64,000 bases of DNA from Herbaspirillum sp. Sphag64. GTDB taxonomy: Bacteria > Pseudomonadota > Gammaproteobacteria > Burkholderiales > Burkholderiaceae_D. How positions within the stretch are numbered: position 1 is the first letter of the stretch; each line of letters opens with the position of its first letter. The stretch lies in assembly GCF_014192645.1 (NCBI RefSeq), contig NZ_JACHYE010000010.1:62001-126000 (forward strand). The letters run 5' to 3'. Below are positions 1 through 8,453 of the stretch, one piece after another. A program made the translations under genes and the position numbers. The notes below the pieces were generated by a model, which was not told where the DNA came from, ran no database searches, and saw nothing but the letters and a program-made list of their open reading frames with translations.

Positions 1-108
1 CAAGCTGGTTCGTCGGCTGACACATGACTTCATTCAAAGCTGCACTGAATCGCCAACGACATCGAAACGCCGCAAATAAACCGGACCATGTAAATTCGCG
101 AGGAGTTG

Positions 109-552
109 CTAAGGCCTGGAAAGAATCGCTTTCAGAAAGAGTTTCAGATCGCGCTCCAGATCCAGTCCAAAATCCTGCCTCGCGACTGCACGAAATACCT
201 CTGGTTCCAGCAAAGGCTCGCTGGATTCTGCTGTTCGGATGGCGCTACCCACAGCGTCAAATTGAACAGCATAGGAATACTCAGGATTCGTCACCGGATC
301 AGCGTTGCCTGAACTACGCCGAACACTGAAGCCAAGACGCAAGTACTCTGGCTTGTGCGCATCCTCGGTTGATTCGCTCACCCACCAACCCGCAGCCTCC
401 AATTCATTGCGCAGGGCTGCAAGCGTCTTCCTCACTGTATCAATGGCTCGCGACGTGATGATGTCAAAATCCTCCAATGCCTGTCTGGCCTCGTCTTCGG
501 CCGCTTGTTTTTCCAGCGCTAATTCACGTATTGCTTCGTTCAGGATTCCCAT
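109..552 (-). CDS. Hypothetical protein, coiled-coil N-terminus
   Basis: A 147-residue soluble protein that I do not recognise. The first 50 residues are rich in Ala, Glu and Leu and look helical or coiled-coil; the remainder is mixed alpha/beta with no known catalytic motif. No signal peptide or membrane segment is visible. It lies downstream of the LysR gene on the same strand, with about 95 bp between them, and could be co-transcribed with it, but nothing links the functions. Coding is supported by an uninterrupted frame with normal residue composition for this genome. Confidence 0.6.
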   Translation of the reverse strand: MGILNEAIRELALEKQAAEDEARQALEDFDIITSRAIDTVRKTLAALRNELEAAGWWVSESTEDAHKPEYLRLGFSVRRSSGNADPVTNPEYSYAVQFDAVGSAIRTAESSEPLLEPEVFRAVARQDFGLDLERDLKLFLKAILSRP

Positions 553-647
553 GATGCTTTCTCGGTTTTATTCACTGGAGAATGTTAGCCGATAAGTCGG
601 CGAAATCTGGCTGCGCCAAGCGAGCGGGTGATCGCGAGCAATCGGCT

Positions 648-1541
648 TCATGTTGTCGTTATCCGCGACTTCAGAAAATCGATAAATAGCCGCGCCCGCG
701 CTGGCAGCAGACGCGTGGCAGTGACTGCATGTACCTCCAGCGGCGCCATGCGCCATTCCGGCAGAACGCGCCGCAGCCGTCCCGCGGCCACATCATCGCG
801 CGCCAGCTCAGTATGCATCACTGCAATACCCATCCCAAGCGAAGCCAATACGCGCGCCATACCGACGCTGTTGACGCAGAAGCGTGTCGGCACCTTGACC
901 TCGACAGACTCCTCGCCGCGATAGAGCACTTTGATGTCATCCTGCTGCGAACTTGACGGTAGCGTACAAAATTCGTGGTGCGCCAAATCCTTGACATGCT
1001 TGATCGGCGGCGCTTTCTTCAGATAGTCGGGCGATGCATACAGATAGCGCGGCAGCGAGGCAATGGGCCGTGCGATCAGGTTGGCTGAAGCAGCCGGCAA
1101 GGGGCCAATGCGGATGGCCAGATCAAACGCTTCGGTTTGCATGTCGATGCGCCGCGGCGTCAAGTCCAGATCAAAATCGATCAGTGGATAAGCCACCGCA
1201 AAATCACGCAGGATGGGGCCTAGATGTCCGATCGCCAGATCGACCGGCATTGACACGCGCAGCGTACCAGTCGGCCGCTCGGCAACATCACGTAACGCTT
1301 CATGAGCGATCAAAGCCTCCGCGACGATACTTTGGCAGCGCAGAAAATACACCTCACCGGCATCGGTCAACTCAACCCGGCGCGTCGATCGGTTGAGCAG
1401 GCGCAGGCCGACGGCCTTCTCCAGGTTCGACACGTGGCGCGACAAGGTGGCGATCGGCATATCCAGCGACAGAGCAGCCGCACGGAAATTTTTCATCCTC
1501 GCGACTTCGACGAATTGCTGCATGTAGCTCAGCATTTCCAT
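648..1541 (-). CDS. LysR family transcriptional regulator
   Basis: A 297-residue LysR-type regulator of typical family length. The N-terminal winged helix-turn-helix occupies about residues 1-60 (FRAAALSLDMPIATLSRHVSNLEK, then the NRSTRRVELTDAG wing). The effector-binding domain follows from about residue 90 (GTLRVSMPVDLAIGHLGP...). It is divergent from the Old Yellow Enzyme fusion gene with a 137-bp gap containing 11-bp repeats, the classic arrangement of a LysR regulator controlling its neighbour and itself. The inducer is unknown; electrophilic enones or quinones are a guess from the target gene. Confidence 0.93.
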   Translation of the reverse strand: MEMLSYMQQFVEVARMKNFRAAALSLDMPIATLSRHVSNLEKAVGLRLLNRSTRRVELTDAGEVYFLRCQSIVAEALIAHEALRDVAERPTGTLRVSMPVDLAIGHLGPILRDFAVAYPLIDFDLDLTPRRIDMQTEAFDLAIRIGPLPAASANLIARPIASLPRYLYASPDYLKKAPPIKHVKDLAHHEFCTLPSSSQQDDIKVLYRGEESVEVKVPTRFCVNSVGMARVLASLGMGIAVMHTELARDDVAAGRLRRVLPEWRMAPLEVHAVTATRLLPARARLFIDFLKSRITTT

Positions 1542-1567
1542 TTTATTTTGATCTCATGGTCATTTTT

Positions 1568-1600
1568 ATTGATCCATTATTGATCCATTATTGAATCAAT
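1568..1600. promoter_or_regulatory. Three tandem 11-bp repeats, candidate LysR operator
   Basis: ATTGATCCATT occurs twice back to back, followed by ATTGAATCAAT, itself a perfect palindrome with a one-base centre. The array sits between the divergent LysR and flavin-oxidoreductase starts. An 11-bp period puts the units on one DNA face, as expected for a LysR tetramer. Binding is inferred. Confidence 0.55.
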
Positions 1601-1678
1601 GATTTCAATTATACGTATTTATCCTGATTATGGATCAGCGTAGCATTCCCTTCAACCCAACCCTTGAAGGAAAAACAC

Positions 1679-3667
1679 ATGAACCAGCTCTTCACCCCTG
1701 TGCGCATCGGCCGCTACACCATGCGCAACCGTCTCGTGATGTCACCCATGACCCGTTCGCGCGCCGACGACGCCACCGGCGTACCTTCCGAATACACCGC
1801 GCTTTACTATGCCCAGCGCGCTGACGCAGGCTTGATCATCACCGAAGGTGCCTTCCCGTCGCCGCTGGGCAAAGGCTACGTGCGCACGCCGGGAATCCAC
1901 GCCGACGCACAGGTCCAGGCCTGGAAAGCCGTCACGGAAGCAGTTCATGCCAAGGGCTCTCTGATCTTCCTGCAACTGATGCACACCGGGCGCATTTCGC
2001 ATTCCAGCATGTTGCCCGGCAATGTTGTGCCGGTCGCCCCCTCGGCGATTCAACCCAAAGGCACGGTCTTCACTGCAAGCGGCCCGCAGGCACTGGAAAT
2101 GCCCCGCGCCTTGGCCACCGACGAGATCGCCGGCGTCGTCGATGAGTTCAGAATCGCCACACGCCGTGCACTGGAAGCCGGCTTCGATGGTGTTGAGTTG
2201 CATGCCGCCTCGGGATATTTGCCTGAACAATTCCTGTCTTCCGAAACCAATACCCGCACCGATCGCTACGGCGGCTCGCTGGAAAATCGCGCGCGCTTCA
2301 TCATGGAGGTAATAAACGCGATGATTGTCGAAGCTGGCAGCGACCGCGTGGGGATCAAGATTTCGCCCGAGATGCATTTCAACGATGTCAGCGATGCCGC
2401 GCCTCAGGAAACCTATTCCTACCTGGTGCAACAGCTTGCCCCGCTCAAGCTTGCGTATCTGCATCTCGCTGTGCAAGCCAAGGTTGAATTTGACTACGCC
2501 AGACTGCTGCGCGGGTTATTCAAGGGCGCCTTCCTGCAAGGTGGCGGCTTGACCAAAGCCAAAGCGGAGACACTGATCGGCGACAAGGACGCCGACGCGG
2601 CGGTATTTGGTTCCCTGTATCTTGCCAACCCCGACCTCGTGCAGCGCTTCCAGCTCGGGGCACCGCTCAACAAACCAGAGCGGGAAACCTTGTATTCTGC
2701 CGGGCCACAGGGCTACATCGACTATCCCACGCTCGACGTCACGGCCAATCGCGCAGTGCGCATTCATAGCTATGGCGGTGCTGGTGTTCCCCGATTGGAA
2801 CTGGTTGCACGGCCGATAGCGGCACCCGGCGATGTGATCGTCAAGGTACATGCCGCCGGTATCAACGCGCTGGACTGGAAAATACGCGACGGACTGGTAA
2901 AAGACGCCTTTCCGCTTGCGCTGCCGGCAACACTGGGCATCGAGCTTGCCGGCGAGGTGGTCGAACTTGGCGAAGGCGTCACCGATCTTGCCATCGGCGA
3001 CCGTGTCATGGGGCCGCTGGCCGGGCTGGGTGCCTATAGCGACCACGTTGCGGTCGCGGCAAGCAAGCTCGCCGTGATACCGCCTTCAATGGATGACATC
3101 CAGGCCGCCGCGATTCCCGTCGCCGCATTAACCGCATGGCAAGCCCTGTTTGATGCAGGCCAACTGCAACGAGGCCAGACCGTGTTAATTCATGGCGCAG
3201 CCGGTGGCGTGGGCAGTTTTGCAGTGCAGTTTGCACGCCAAGCAGGCGCGCGCGTGGTGGCCACCGCACAAGGTGTCAATGCAGGCTATGTCAGCGGACT
3301 TGGTGCTGATCTCGTGATCGATTACCGCGCAGACAATTTTTGGGAACACAGCGGCCAGGTTGACCTCGTGCTTGATCTGGTCGGTGGTGAGACCTTGGCA
3401 AGGTCATGGCAAGTTGTGGCCGAGGGCGGTCTGATCGTCAGCACTGCCGCGCCGGAAATCATGGGCCTGATCCCACATGGGAAGCGCGGGAAATGGTTCC
3501 AGATGCAACCCGATGCACAACGTCTGGCGCACATTGCGGCGATGGTTGCAGACGGACGCCTGCTGGTGCGCGTCTCGGAAGTGGCTGGGTTGGAAGATAT
3601 CAACGATGCCATTGAGCGCAACAAGTCTGGGCATGGACCAGGGAAGACCGTCGTCAGACTCCAATAA
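1679..3667 (+). CDS. Old Yellow Enzyme - quinone oxidoreductase (MDR) fusion
   Basis: A 662-residue protein with two oxidoreductase domains. Residues 1-350 are an Old Yellow Enzyme (NADH:flavin oxidoreductase) TIM barrel with the family signature NTRTDRYGGSLENRARF. Residues about 360-662 are a zinc-independent medium-chain quinone oxidoreductase with the NAD(P)H-binding HGAAGGVGSFAVQFA motif. OYEs reduce activated C=C bonds using FMN. The usual catalytic pair His-x-x-Asn/His is His175-Ala-Ala-Ser178 here, so the second residue is replaced. The ATG at 1679 is preferred over an in-frame TTG at 1664 because GAAGGA lies 7 bases upstream. The two domains may act on related enone or quinone substrates, which is inference. 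Confidence 0.9.
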   Translation: MNQLFTPVRIGRYTMRNRLVMSPMTRSRADDATGVPSEYTALYYAQRADAGLIITEGAFPSPLGKGYVRTPGIHADAQVQAWKAVTEAVHAKGSLIFLQLMHTGRISHSSMLPGNVVPVAPSAIQPKGTVFTASGPQALEMPRALATDEIAGVVDEFRIATRRALEAGFDGVELHAASGYLPEQFLSSETNTRTDRYGGSLENRARFIMEVINAMIVEAGSDRVGIKISPEMHFNDVSDAAPQETYSYLVQQLAPLKLAYLHLAVQAKVEFDYARLLRGLFKGAFLQGGGLTKAKAETLIGDKDADAAVFGSLYLANPDLVQRFQLGAPLNKPERETLYSAGPQGYIDYPTLDVTANRAVRIHSYGGAGVPRLELVARPIAAPGDVIVKVHAAGINALDWKIRDGLVKDAFPLALPATLGIELAGEVVELGEGVTDLAIGDRVMGPLAGLGAYSDHVAVAASKLAVIPPSMDDIQAAAIPVAALTAWQALFDAGQLQRGQTVLIHGAAGGVGSFAVQFARQAGARVVATAQGVNAGYVSGLGADLVIDYRADNFWEHSGQVDLVLDLVGGETLARSWQVVAEGGLIVSTAAPEIMGLIPHGKRGKWFQMQPDAQRLAHIAAMVADGRLLVRVSEVAGLEDINDAIERNKSGHGPGKTVVRLQ

Positions 3668-3720
3668 ACTTTGCTGATACTGTGCGTTTACATGGTGCTT
3701 CAGCCTTTGAACGCTCTGGC

Positions 3721-3747
3721 TCAGGCTGGCAAAACTGGCCAGCCTGA
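3721..3747 (+). terminator. Hairpin downstream of the OYE fusion
   Basis: A perfect 10-bp inverted repeat (TCAGGCTGGC / GCCAGCCTGA) with a 7-base loop lies 54 bases after the stop codon. There is no clear T-run after it, so it may be an mRNA 3' stabiliser or a weak terminator. Confidence 0.4.
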
Positions 3748-3889
3748 ATCATTCGTTAGTCCGCATTGGTATTTCGCAAATTGGATTACCGGTAGATAAT
3801 GCATGGCTGAAAACGATACGTTCAGATCGCTCTGCCAGATCAGGTCGTTGATTTTCTATTTCTGACTCATCTACCGAGGAAACTTGCTA

Positions 3890-4252
3890 ATGCCCCATGT
3901 CACTCTGGAATATACGGACAACCTGATTTCACTGGATACCCGCAAGATATTGTTGAAACTCAATACCGCCTTGGCGGCATCAGGGCATTTTGAAGAAGAA
4001 GACATCAAAAGTCGTTCCATCAAATTAGACGACTATGTCGTTGGTACCAGTGCAGAACAGAAGACGCGAGGCTTCTTGAACGTCAGGCTGGCGATACTTT
4101 CTGGACGGACTGATAGTGTCAAAAAGCAGTTATCTGAAATCGCGATCGCAGAGGCCAGAGATTTTTGCCAAGGCTATCCTGGTATGCGTATCCAGCTGTC
4201 CGTTGAGGTAGTGGATATCGACCGAAGCGCCTACTCAAAACTTTTCTTTTAA
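3890..4252 (+). CDS. 5-carboxymethyl-2-hydroxymuconate delta-isomerase family protein
   Basis: A 120-residue protein of the CHMI/tautomerase superfamily, which isomerises 5-carboxymethyl-2-hydroxymuconate in homoprotocatechuate degradation. It begins MPHVTLEYTDNL, so Pro2 becomes the catalytic N-terminal proline after Met removal, and the length matches the family. An upstream in-frame TTG at 3884 would bury this proline, so the ATG at 3890 is the right start; GAGG is about 11 bases upstream. No other homoprotocatechuate genes are nearby, so the real substrate may differ. Confidence 0.82.
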   Translation: MPHVTLEYTDNLISLDTRKILLKLNTALAASGHFEEEDIKSRSIKLDDYVVGTSAEQKTRGFLNVRLAILSGRTDSVKKQLSEIAIAEARDFCQGYPGMRIQLSVEVVDIDRSAYSKLFF

Positions 4253-4335
4253 TTGCCGGTAAGGCGAAGTTTGTCGACCTTCGTCGAAAGCTGACATCAG
4301 CTGGCCGTCCTTCCTCGTTGAGTGTCGAAGCTATT

Positions 4336-4397
4336 CCTGTCTTTGCAAGCCGTAGTGGCTTGCAAAGACAGGGGGGAGCGCCAACAAAGGACGCGGC
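4336..4397 (-). repeat. Partial copy of a structured RNA/repeat element with perfect 16-bp inverted repeat
   Basis: CCTGTCTTTGCAAGCC, five bases, then its exact reverse complement form a 37-base hairpin (4336-4372). On the minus strand the flank GCCGCGTCCTTTGT, then CCTGTCTTTGCA and CTACGGC, match in order the 5' half of the RNA element at 12953-13112. The 3' half of that element is missing here. It begins just after the thioesterase stop codon on the same strand, so it may end that transcript, though no T-run follows. Confidence 0.5.
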
Positions 4398-4790
4398 TTA
4401 CTCTATTTTTGCTAACGCATCTGCGACGGCAGCCGGCACACACGGACGACCATTTTCGAAGCATGTTGCAACGAACGTCGCATCGGCATACGGCACCCCG
4501 TCAACTTTAATCTGCTGAAAAAAGTTCACGCGATTGCGTTTCTCATTCCTTTGCAGCTCGCAAGTCACCTCTACTTTATCCCCACGCTTTAAGCTTTTAC
4601 GAAAGCGCAGAGAATATTCAAGCACCATATACATTTTGCCTTGCTTGAATTCTTCCTCGATATCTATTCCAAGTCCCTCCTTCATAAAAGCATGGCGAGT
4701 CCATTCCATGTAAAACGGATAATAGAGACCATCGACGACGTCTTGAAAATCGATATGAGCGGGATCTACTTCGAAGTGCTTTGTAAACAT
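4398..4790 (-). CDS. Acyl-CoA thioesterase, hot-dog fold (4HBT-like)
   Basis: A 130-residue hot-dog-fold thioesterase. The N-terminal FEVDPAHIDFQDVVDGLYYPFYMEWTRH resembles the HxDxxGhvnn..Y..w active-site region of 4-hydroxybenzoyl-CoA/YbgC-like enzymes, with Asp14 and the following helix in place. The later segment RFRKSLKRGDKVEVTCEL is the conserved beta region. Such enzymes hydrolyse acyl-CoA thioesters in the cytoplasm. It is a single gene, convergent with the CHMI gene. The substrate cannot be deduced. Confidence 0.8.
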   Translation of the reverse strand: MFTKHFEVDPAHIDFQDVVDGLYYPFYMEWTRHAFMKEGLGIDIEEEFKQGKMYMVLEYSLRFRKSLKRGDKVEVTCELQRNEKRNRVNFFQQIKVDGVPYADATFVATCFENGRPCVPAAVADALAKIE

Positions 4791-4922
4791 ACATTCATCC
4801 TGATCTGGAAATTAAATTTAGAAATGTAAAAACAAAATCGATAGAACAAGTCAAAACTGGACGCACACATTATTAATCATAGAGGTCCTCTTTGCTTGAC
4901 TATCGGCGCGAGTGAGGAGGGC

Positions 4923-5681
4923 TTATCTCGTCTCGGCAGCAGCAGCCTGTTCAATCACTTTTGCAACTTCTTCGGGGTGTGCAATGAACGCTGCGTGGCT
5001 ACCAGTGATCTCAACCACCTTGCTGCCAGCGCGCGCTGCCATGAAGCGCTGCAACTCGGGATTGACGGTACGGTCTGCTGTGGTAATCACGGCCCAGCTC
5101 GGCTTGGTCTTCCAGGCGGCTTGTGTGACGGGCGCACCTGCCGTCTGGACGCTGGGCATCACTTGCGACATGGCCATGAACCCGGCATCGGCTGCGGGTA
5201 AATCAGCGGCGAAATCGGCGTGGAACTGGGCGGGATCGACATAGAGGTAGCCGTCAGCGGTCGCTTTGATGGACGCGCTTACCGGCGGCGTTTTTTTGAC
5301 CAGATTCAGCAGACTTTCTCCGACCTCCGGCGCAAAGGCAGAGACGTAGACCAGGCCTGCAACCTTGGGATTGACACCAGCCTCGGTGATCACCATACCG
5401 CCATAGCTATGACCGACCAGAATGCTTTTATCGTCGAAGGCATTGATTGCCCGTGTGGTGACTTTGACGTCCTCAGCGAATGAGGTTTCCGGTTCTTGAA
5501 CGATGGCGACGTGATAACCGTCGCGCGTCAGAATTTTTGCGACGCCTTGCCAGCCTGAGCCGTCAGCGAAAAAGCCGTGCACCAGAACGATGTTCTTCAC
5601 CGGTTCGGCCATCGCCGGGTTGTTCAGTGCAGCGACCAGGGTCATTGCCAAAGCGGAAGTGATACGGACGATTGTGTTCAT
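4923..5681 (-). CDS. Exported alpha/beta hydrolase
   Basis: A 252-residue alpha/beta-fold hydrolase. The start at 5681 gives a good signal peptide (MNTIVRITSALAMTLVAALNNPAMA) with GGAG 8 bases upstream; the frame extends 21 residues further but without a better site. Motifs are the oxyanion-hole LVHGFFADGSGW, the nucleophile elbow GHSYGG, and a late GSHAAF carrying the catalytic His. It resembles the small hydroxynitrile-lyase/esterase-like hydrolases often found beside oxidative-stress genes. It is probably periplasmic. It follows the aldehyde dehydrogenase on the same strand after a 63-base gap. Confidence 0.87.
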   Translation of the reverse strand: MNTIVRITSALAMTLVAALNNPAMAEPVKNIVLVHGFFADGSGWQGVAKILTRDGYHVAIVQEPETSFAEDVKVTTRAINAFDDKSILVGHSYGGMVITEAGVNPKVAGLVYVSAFAPEVGESLLNLVKKTPPVSASIKATADGYLYVDPAQFHADFAADLPAADAGFMAMSQVMPSVQTAGAPVTQAAWKTKPSWAVITTADRTVNPELQRFMAARAGSKVVEITGSHAAFIAHPEEVAKVIEQAAAAETR

Positions 5682-5744
5682 TTTTATACTCCAGAGTAAA
5701 TTAACGACAGGATGGGATGACGCAATGGTTTTTTTGGAAATCAC

Positions 5745-7148
5745 TCAACCAACAGTCTTGGCCCACACGGCTTGGGCATTGGTAAATTCGCGCAGACCAA
5801 AATGCGATAACTCGCGACCGTAGCCACTCTTCTTGACACCACCCACGGGGATGCGCGCGTTGGATGCGGAGAAGCCGTTGATGAAGACACCGCCGGTTTC
5901 CAGTCGCCGTGCAATGCGCTGGGCGCGAGCAACATCCGCGGTCCAGAGGCTGCCGCCCAAGCCGTAGTCGCTGGTGTTGGCCAGTTCGATGGCGTGCTCA
6001 GCGTCTTCGGCAATCATGAGGGGCGCAACCGGGCCGAAGGTCTCTTCGTCGAAGGCCGCCATACCCGGCTTCACATCCGCCAATACTGTCGGTGCATAAA
6101 AGTTACCGGGACCTTCGATTTTGTAACCACCCAGCAGTAACGTGGCACCGGCATCGAGAGTGCGCTGGACCTGATTGTGCAGTTCGTCGCGCAAGTCGTA
6201 GCGCGCCATCGGGCCCATGGTGTTCAAAGGGTCCAGCGGGTCGCCCACTTTGAGCTGACTGGCGGCGGCGACAAATTTGCGGGTGAATTCGGCGGCAATA
6301 GGCTTCTCAAGGATGAAGCGTTTGGCAGCGAGGCAGACCTGCCCCGCATTCTGAAAACGTGCCTCGGTTGCTGCTTTCACGGCCAGATCGATATTGGCGT
6401 CTGCCAGCACGATGAAGGCATCGGCACCGCCCAGTTCGAGCAAACTTTTCTTGAGCGTACGACCAGCCAGTGCAGCCACCGCCGCACCGGCGCGCATGCT
6501 ACCTGTGAGCGTGACGGCGGCCACACGCGCATCTTCGATGACGCCAGCAACGGTTTCGTTGTCGACATTCAGATTGGCGAACAAACCGTCGGGAAATCCG
6601 GCGATTTCAACCATGTGTTGCAGGGCGTATGCCGACCCCATCACGTTGGGAGCATGCTTGAGGATGAAGCCGTTTCCAGAAAACATGATCGGCCCTGCTG
6701 CACGCACGACCTGCCACAAAGGGAAATTCCATGGCATGACAGCCAGGATGCTACCGATCGGCAGATAAGACACATACACCTGATCGTTGCCCTCTACCGC
6801 AACCGCCTCATCGGCGATGATGGCCGGACCGTTTTCGGCAATCCAGTCAATGGTAGCGGCGCATTTTTCGACTTCTGCGCGGGCGGCGGCAATTGTCTTG
6901 CCCATTTCACTGGTGATGATGGATGCCAGCGTGTCGATATTTAGACGCAGGACCTCGGCCAGTCGGCGATAGGTTGCGATACGCTCTGCTATCGGCGTTG
7001 CACGCCACATACGGAAGGCGGCAGCGTTGCGTTCGAGCACACTTTCTACCTCTGCATGGGTTTGATAGGCGTAGGTGGCGATCAATTCGCCGGTAGCAGG
7101 GTTACGGGAAACTGCGCTGGCAGTGGAACTGATAGGGTGATGCGACAT
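5745..7148 (-). CDS. NAD(P)-dependent aldehyde dehydrogenase, succinate-semialdehyde type
   Basis: A 467-residue aldehyde dehydrogenase closest in style to the short SSADH group. Visible motifs are MPWNFPLWQVVRAAGP (cofactor site), LTGSMRAGAAVAALAGR, the general-base Glu in LELGGADAFIV, the catalytic Cys in FQNAGQVCLAAKRF, and EETFGPVAP near the C-terminus. It oxidises an aldehyde to the acid in the cytoplasm. Its promoter region is an inverted near-copy of the one before the DJ-1 gene at 8454, so both are probably controlled by the XRE regulator between them. The physiological aldehyde is not known. Confidence 0.9.
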   Translation of the reverse strand: MSHHPISSTASAVSRNPATGELIATYAYQTHAEVESVLERNAAAFRMWRATPIAERIATYRRLAEVLRLNIDTLASIITSEMGKTIAAARAEVEKCAATIDWIAENGPAIIADEAVAVEGNDQVYVSYLPIGSILAVMPWNFPLWQVVRAAGPIMFSGNGFILKHAPNVMGSAYALQHMVEIAGFPDGLFANLNVDNETVAGVIEDARVAAVTLTGSMRAGAAVAALAGRTLKKSLLELGGADAFIVLADANIDLAVKAATEARFQNAGQVCLAAKRFILEKPIAAEFTRKFVAAASQLKVGDPLDPLNTMGPMARYDLRDELHNQVQRTLDAGATLLLGGYKIEGPGNFYAPTVLADVKPGMAAFDEETFGPVAPLMIAEDAEHAIELANTSDYGLGGSLWTADVARAQRIARRLETGGVFINGFSASNARIPVGGVKKSGYGRELSHFGLREFTNAQAVWAKTVG

Positions 7149-7179
7149 GAATTGCCTCCGTGAGTGAAAGAGCAGTGTT

Positions 7180-7263
7180 GATGAACTGCTGTGACATCAC
7201 TGTAGGCAATGACAACGCGCTCAAGAAGGCGTCTTGTTATCCTATGAGTCGCACTCACTGGCA
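7180..7263 (-). promoter_or_regulatory. Promoter/operator copy A, upstream of the aldehyde dehydrogenase
   Basis: Read on the minus strand, TGCCAGTGAGTGCGACTCAT, GGATAACAAGACGCCTTC and CTACAGTGATGTCA recur at the same spacing at 8320-8403 on the plus strand. The first part overlaps the final codons of the XRE regulator gene. It is probably the operator of that regulator; the binding is inferred. Confidence 0.6.
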
Positions 7264-8054
7264 GACGCAGGTGGCGTGGGAATATAAGTCACCAGCGACA
7301 GGTCCGGCCGCCCCACCGGTGTCAACGCGACGTAGGTAAAGGCGGTAATTGCCCCCGAAGGCAGTCGCATCCGCTTTGCGCCTTCGTCAAATCCCTTCAC
7401 ATCGGTATCTTGCCACCATGCCCGAAACTCCGGGCTCAATTCATTCAGTTCGGCGATCAGGTGATCGAAGGGCTCCTTATCAACCGCCTGGGCGCGCGCA
7501 GCGCGAAATGCCGAGATCATGCCTCGGGTCATCTGTTCCCAATCCAGAATCTGGGTGCGATAAGGACGATAAAGGAAGAGCAGCCGCAGCGTGTTGCGCT
7601 CGTGCGCCTGCAAAAGGCCGTAGTCGACGAACAGGTCGGCGATCGGATCGTTCCACGCCAGAATATCTAGGCGCGCGTTACGAACATAGGCCGGCACGGG
7701 AATGGTTCGCACCAGCATCTCCAGACCATCGCTGACGCGCCCGCCAGTTGCGGCGGCCGGAGCCTCGCGCGACGACAGCGCAAACAGATGGGTAGATTCG
7801 ATCTGATCGAGCTTCAGCACTTTTGAAATTCTGCGCAACGCATCGGCCGAAGGCTGGATCTCACGACCTTGCTCCAGCCAGGTGTACCAGCTCACGCTGA
7901 CACCGGCGAGCACTGCCACTTCTTCACGGCGCAAGCCCGGCGTCCGGCGGGGGCCTTTTGATAGGCCGTATTCATCAGGCTGCAGGCGCGCGCGTCGGCT
8001 GCTCAGAAAGGTGCCTAGTTCGCGTCGTTGTTCCGGGGAGGGTCTGCTGGACAT
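7242..8054 (-). CDS. XRE/MmyB-like helix-turn-helix regulator
   Basis: A 270-residue DNA-binding regulator. The N-terminal helix-turn-helix carries the hallmark TPGLRREEVAVLAGVSVSWYTWLEQGR (about residues 37-63). The C-terminal MmyB-type ligand-binding domain includes PVPAYVRNARLDILAWNDPIADLF. Relatives usually repress adjacent oxidoreductase genes and respond to small hydrophobic ligands. It lies between the aldehyde dehydrogenase and the DJ-1/monooxygenase pair, whose upstream regions are near-identical inverted copies, so it probably controls both. Its last codons lie inside operator copy A. Confidence 0.9.
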   Translation of the reverse strand: MSSRPSPEQRRELGTFLSSRRARLQPDEYGLSKGPRRTPGLRREEVAVLAGVSVSWYTWLEQGREIQPSADALRRISKVLKLDQIESTHLFALSSREAPAAATGGRVSDGLEMLVRTIPVPAYVRNARLDILAWNDPIADLFVDYGLLQAHERNTLRLLFLYRPYRTQILDWEQMTRGMISAFRAARAQAVDKEPFDHLIAELNELSPEFRAWWQDTDVKGFDEGAKRMRLPSGAITAFTYVALTPVGRPDLSLVTYIPTPPASASECDS

Positions 8055-8319
8055 GGCGTGCTCTGGGAAGGCGTGGTGGAAACCGATAAAACGCAGATGG
8101 CATTGTTAACCGGTAGGTCGAGCGCCAATTCTAAATCATAAAAAGGACGCTCATTAATCGTTCCGAATAAAGCGAGTAAATCTCACATTTCCGGCACTTT
8201 TACTTGCACTCTTTCTCTCGTTCTTACTCCTGCATCACATCCCGGACCCCGCTGGCCTGCTCTGGGTAACAAGCCCTCACCATCAAAGTCGATCTCGCCA
8301 TCAGCTTTATCAAACCGCA

Positions 8320-8403
8320 TGCCAGTGAGTGCGAGTCATAGGATAACAAGACGCCTTCCTGAGCCGCAGTTGACTACCTACAGTGACGTCAGAGCAGCAG
8401 AAA
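8320..8403 (+). promoter_or_regulatory. Promoter/operator copy B, upstream of the DJ-1 gene
   Basis: An inverted near-copy of 7180-7263. Block order and spacing are identical, with scattered substitutions. It includes a sequence equivalent to the last codons and stop of the XRE gene, although no gene ends here. The rest of the 8055-8453 gap shows no coding frame. Co-regulation with the aldehyde dehydrogenase is likely. Confidence 0.6.
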
Positions 8404-8453
8404 CACTGCCCTTCCTTTGATTGACACCGTGTATTTTTAACCAGGAGATTGAC

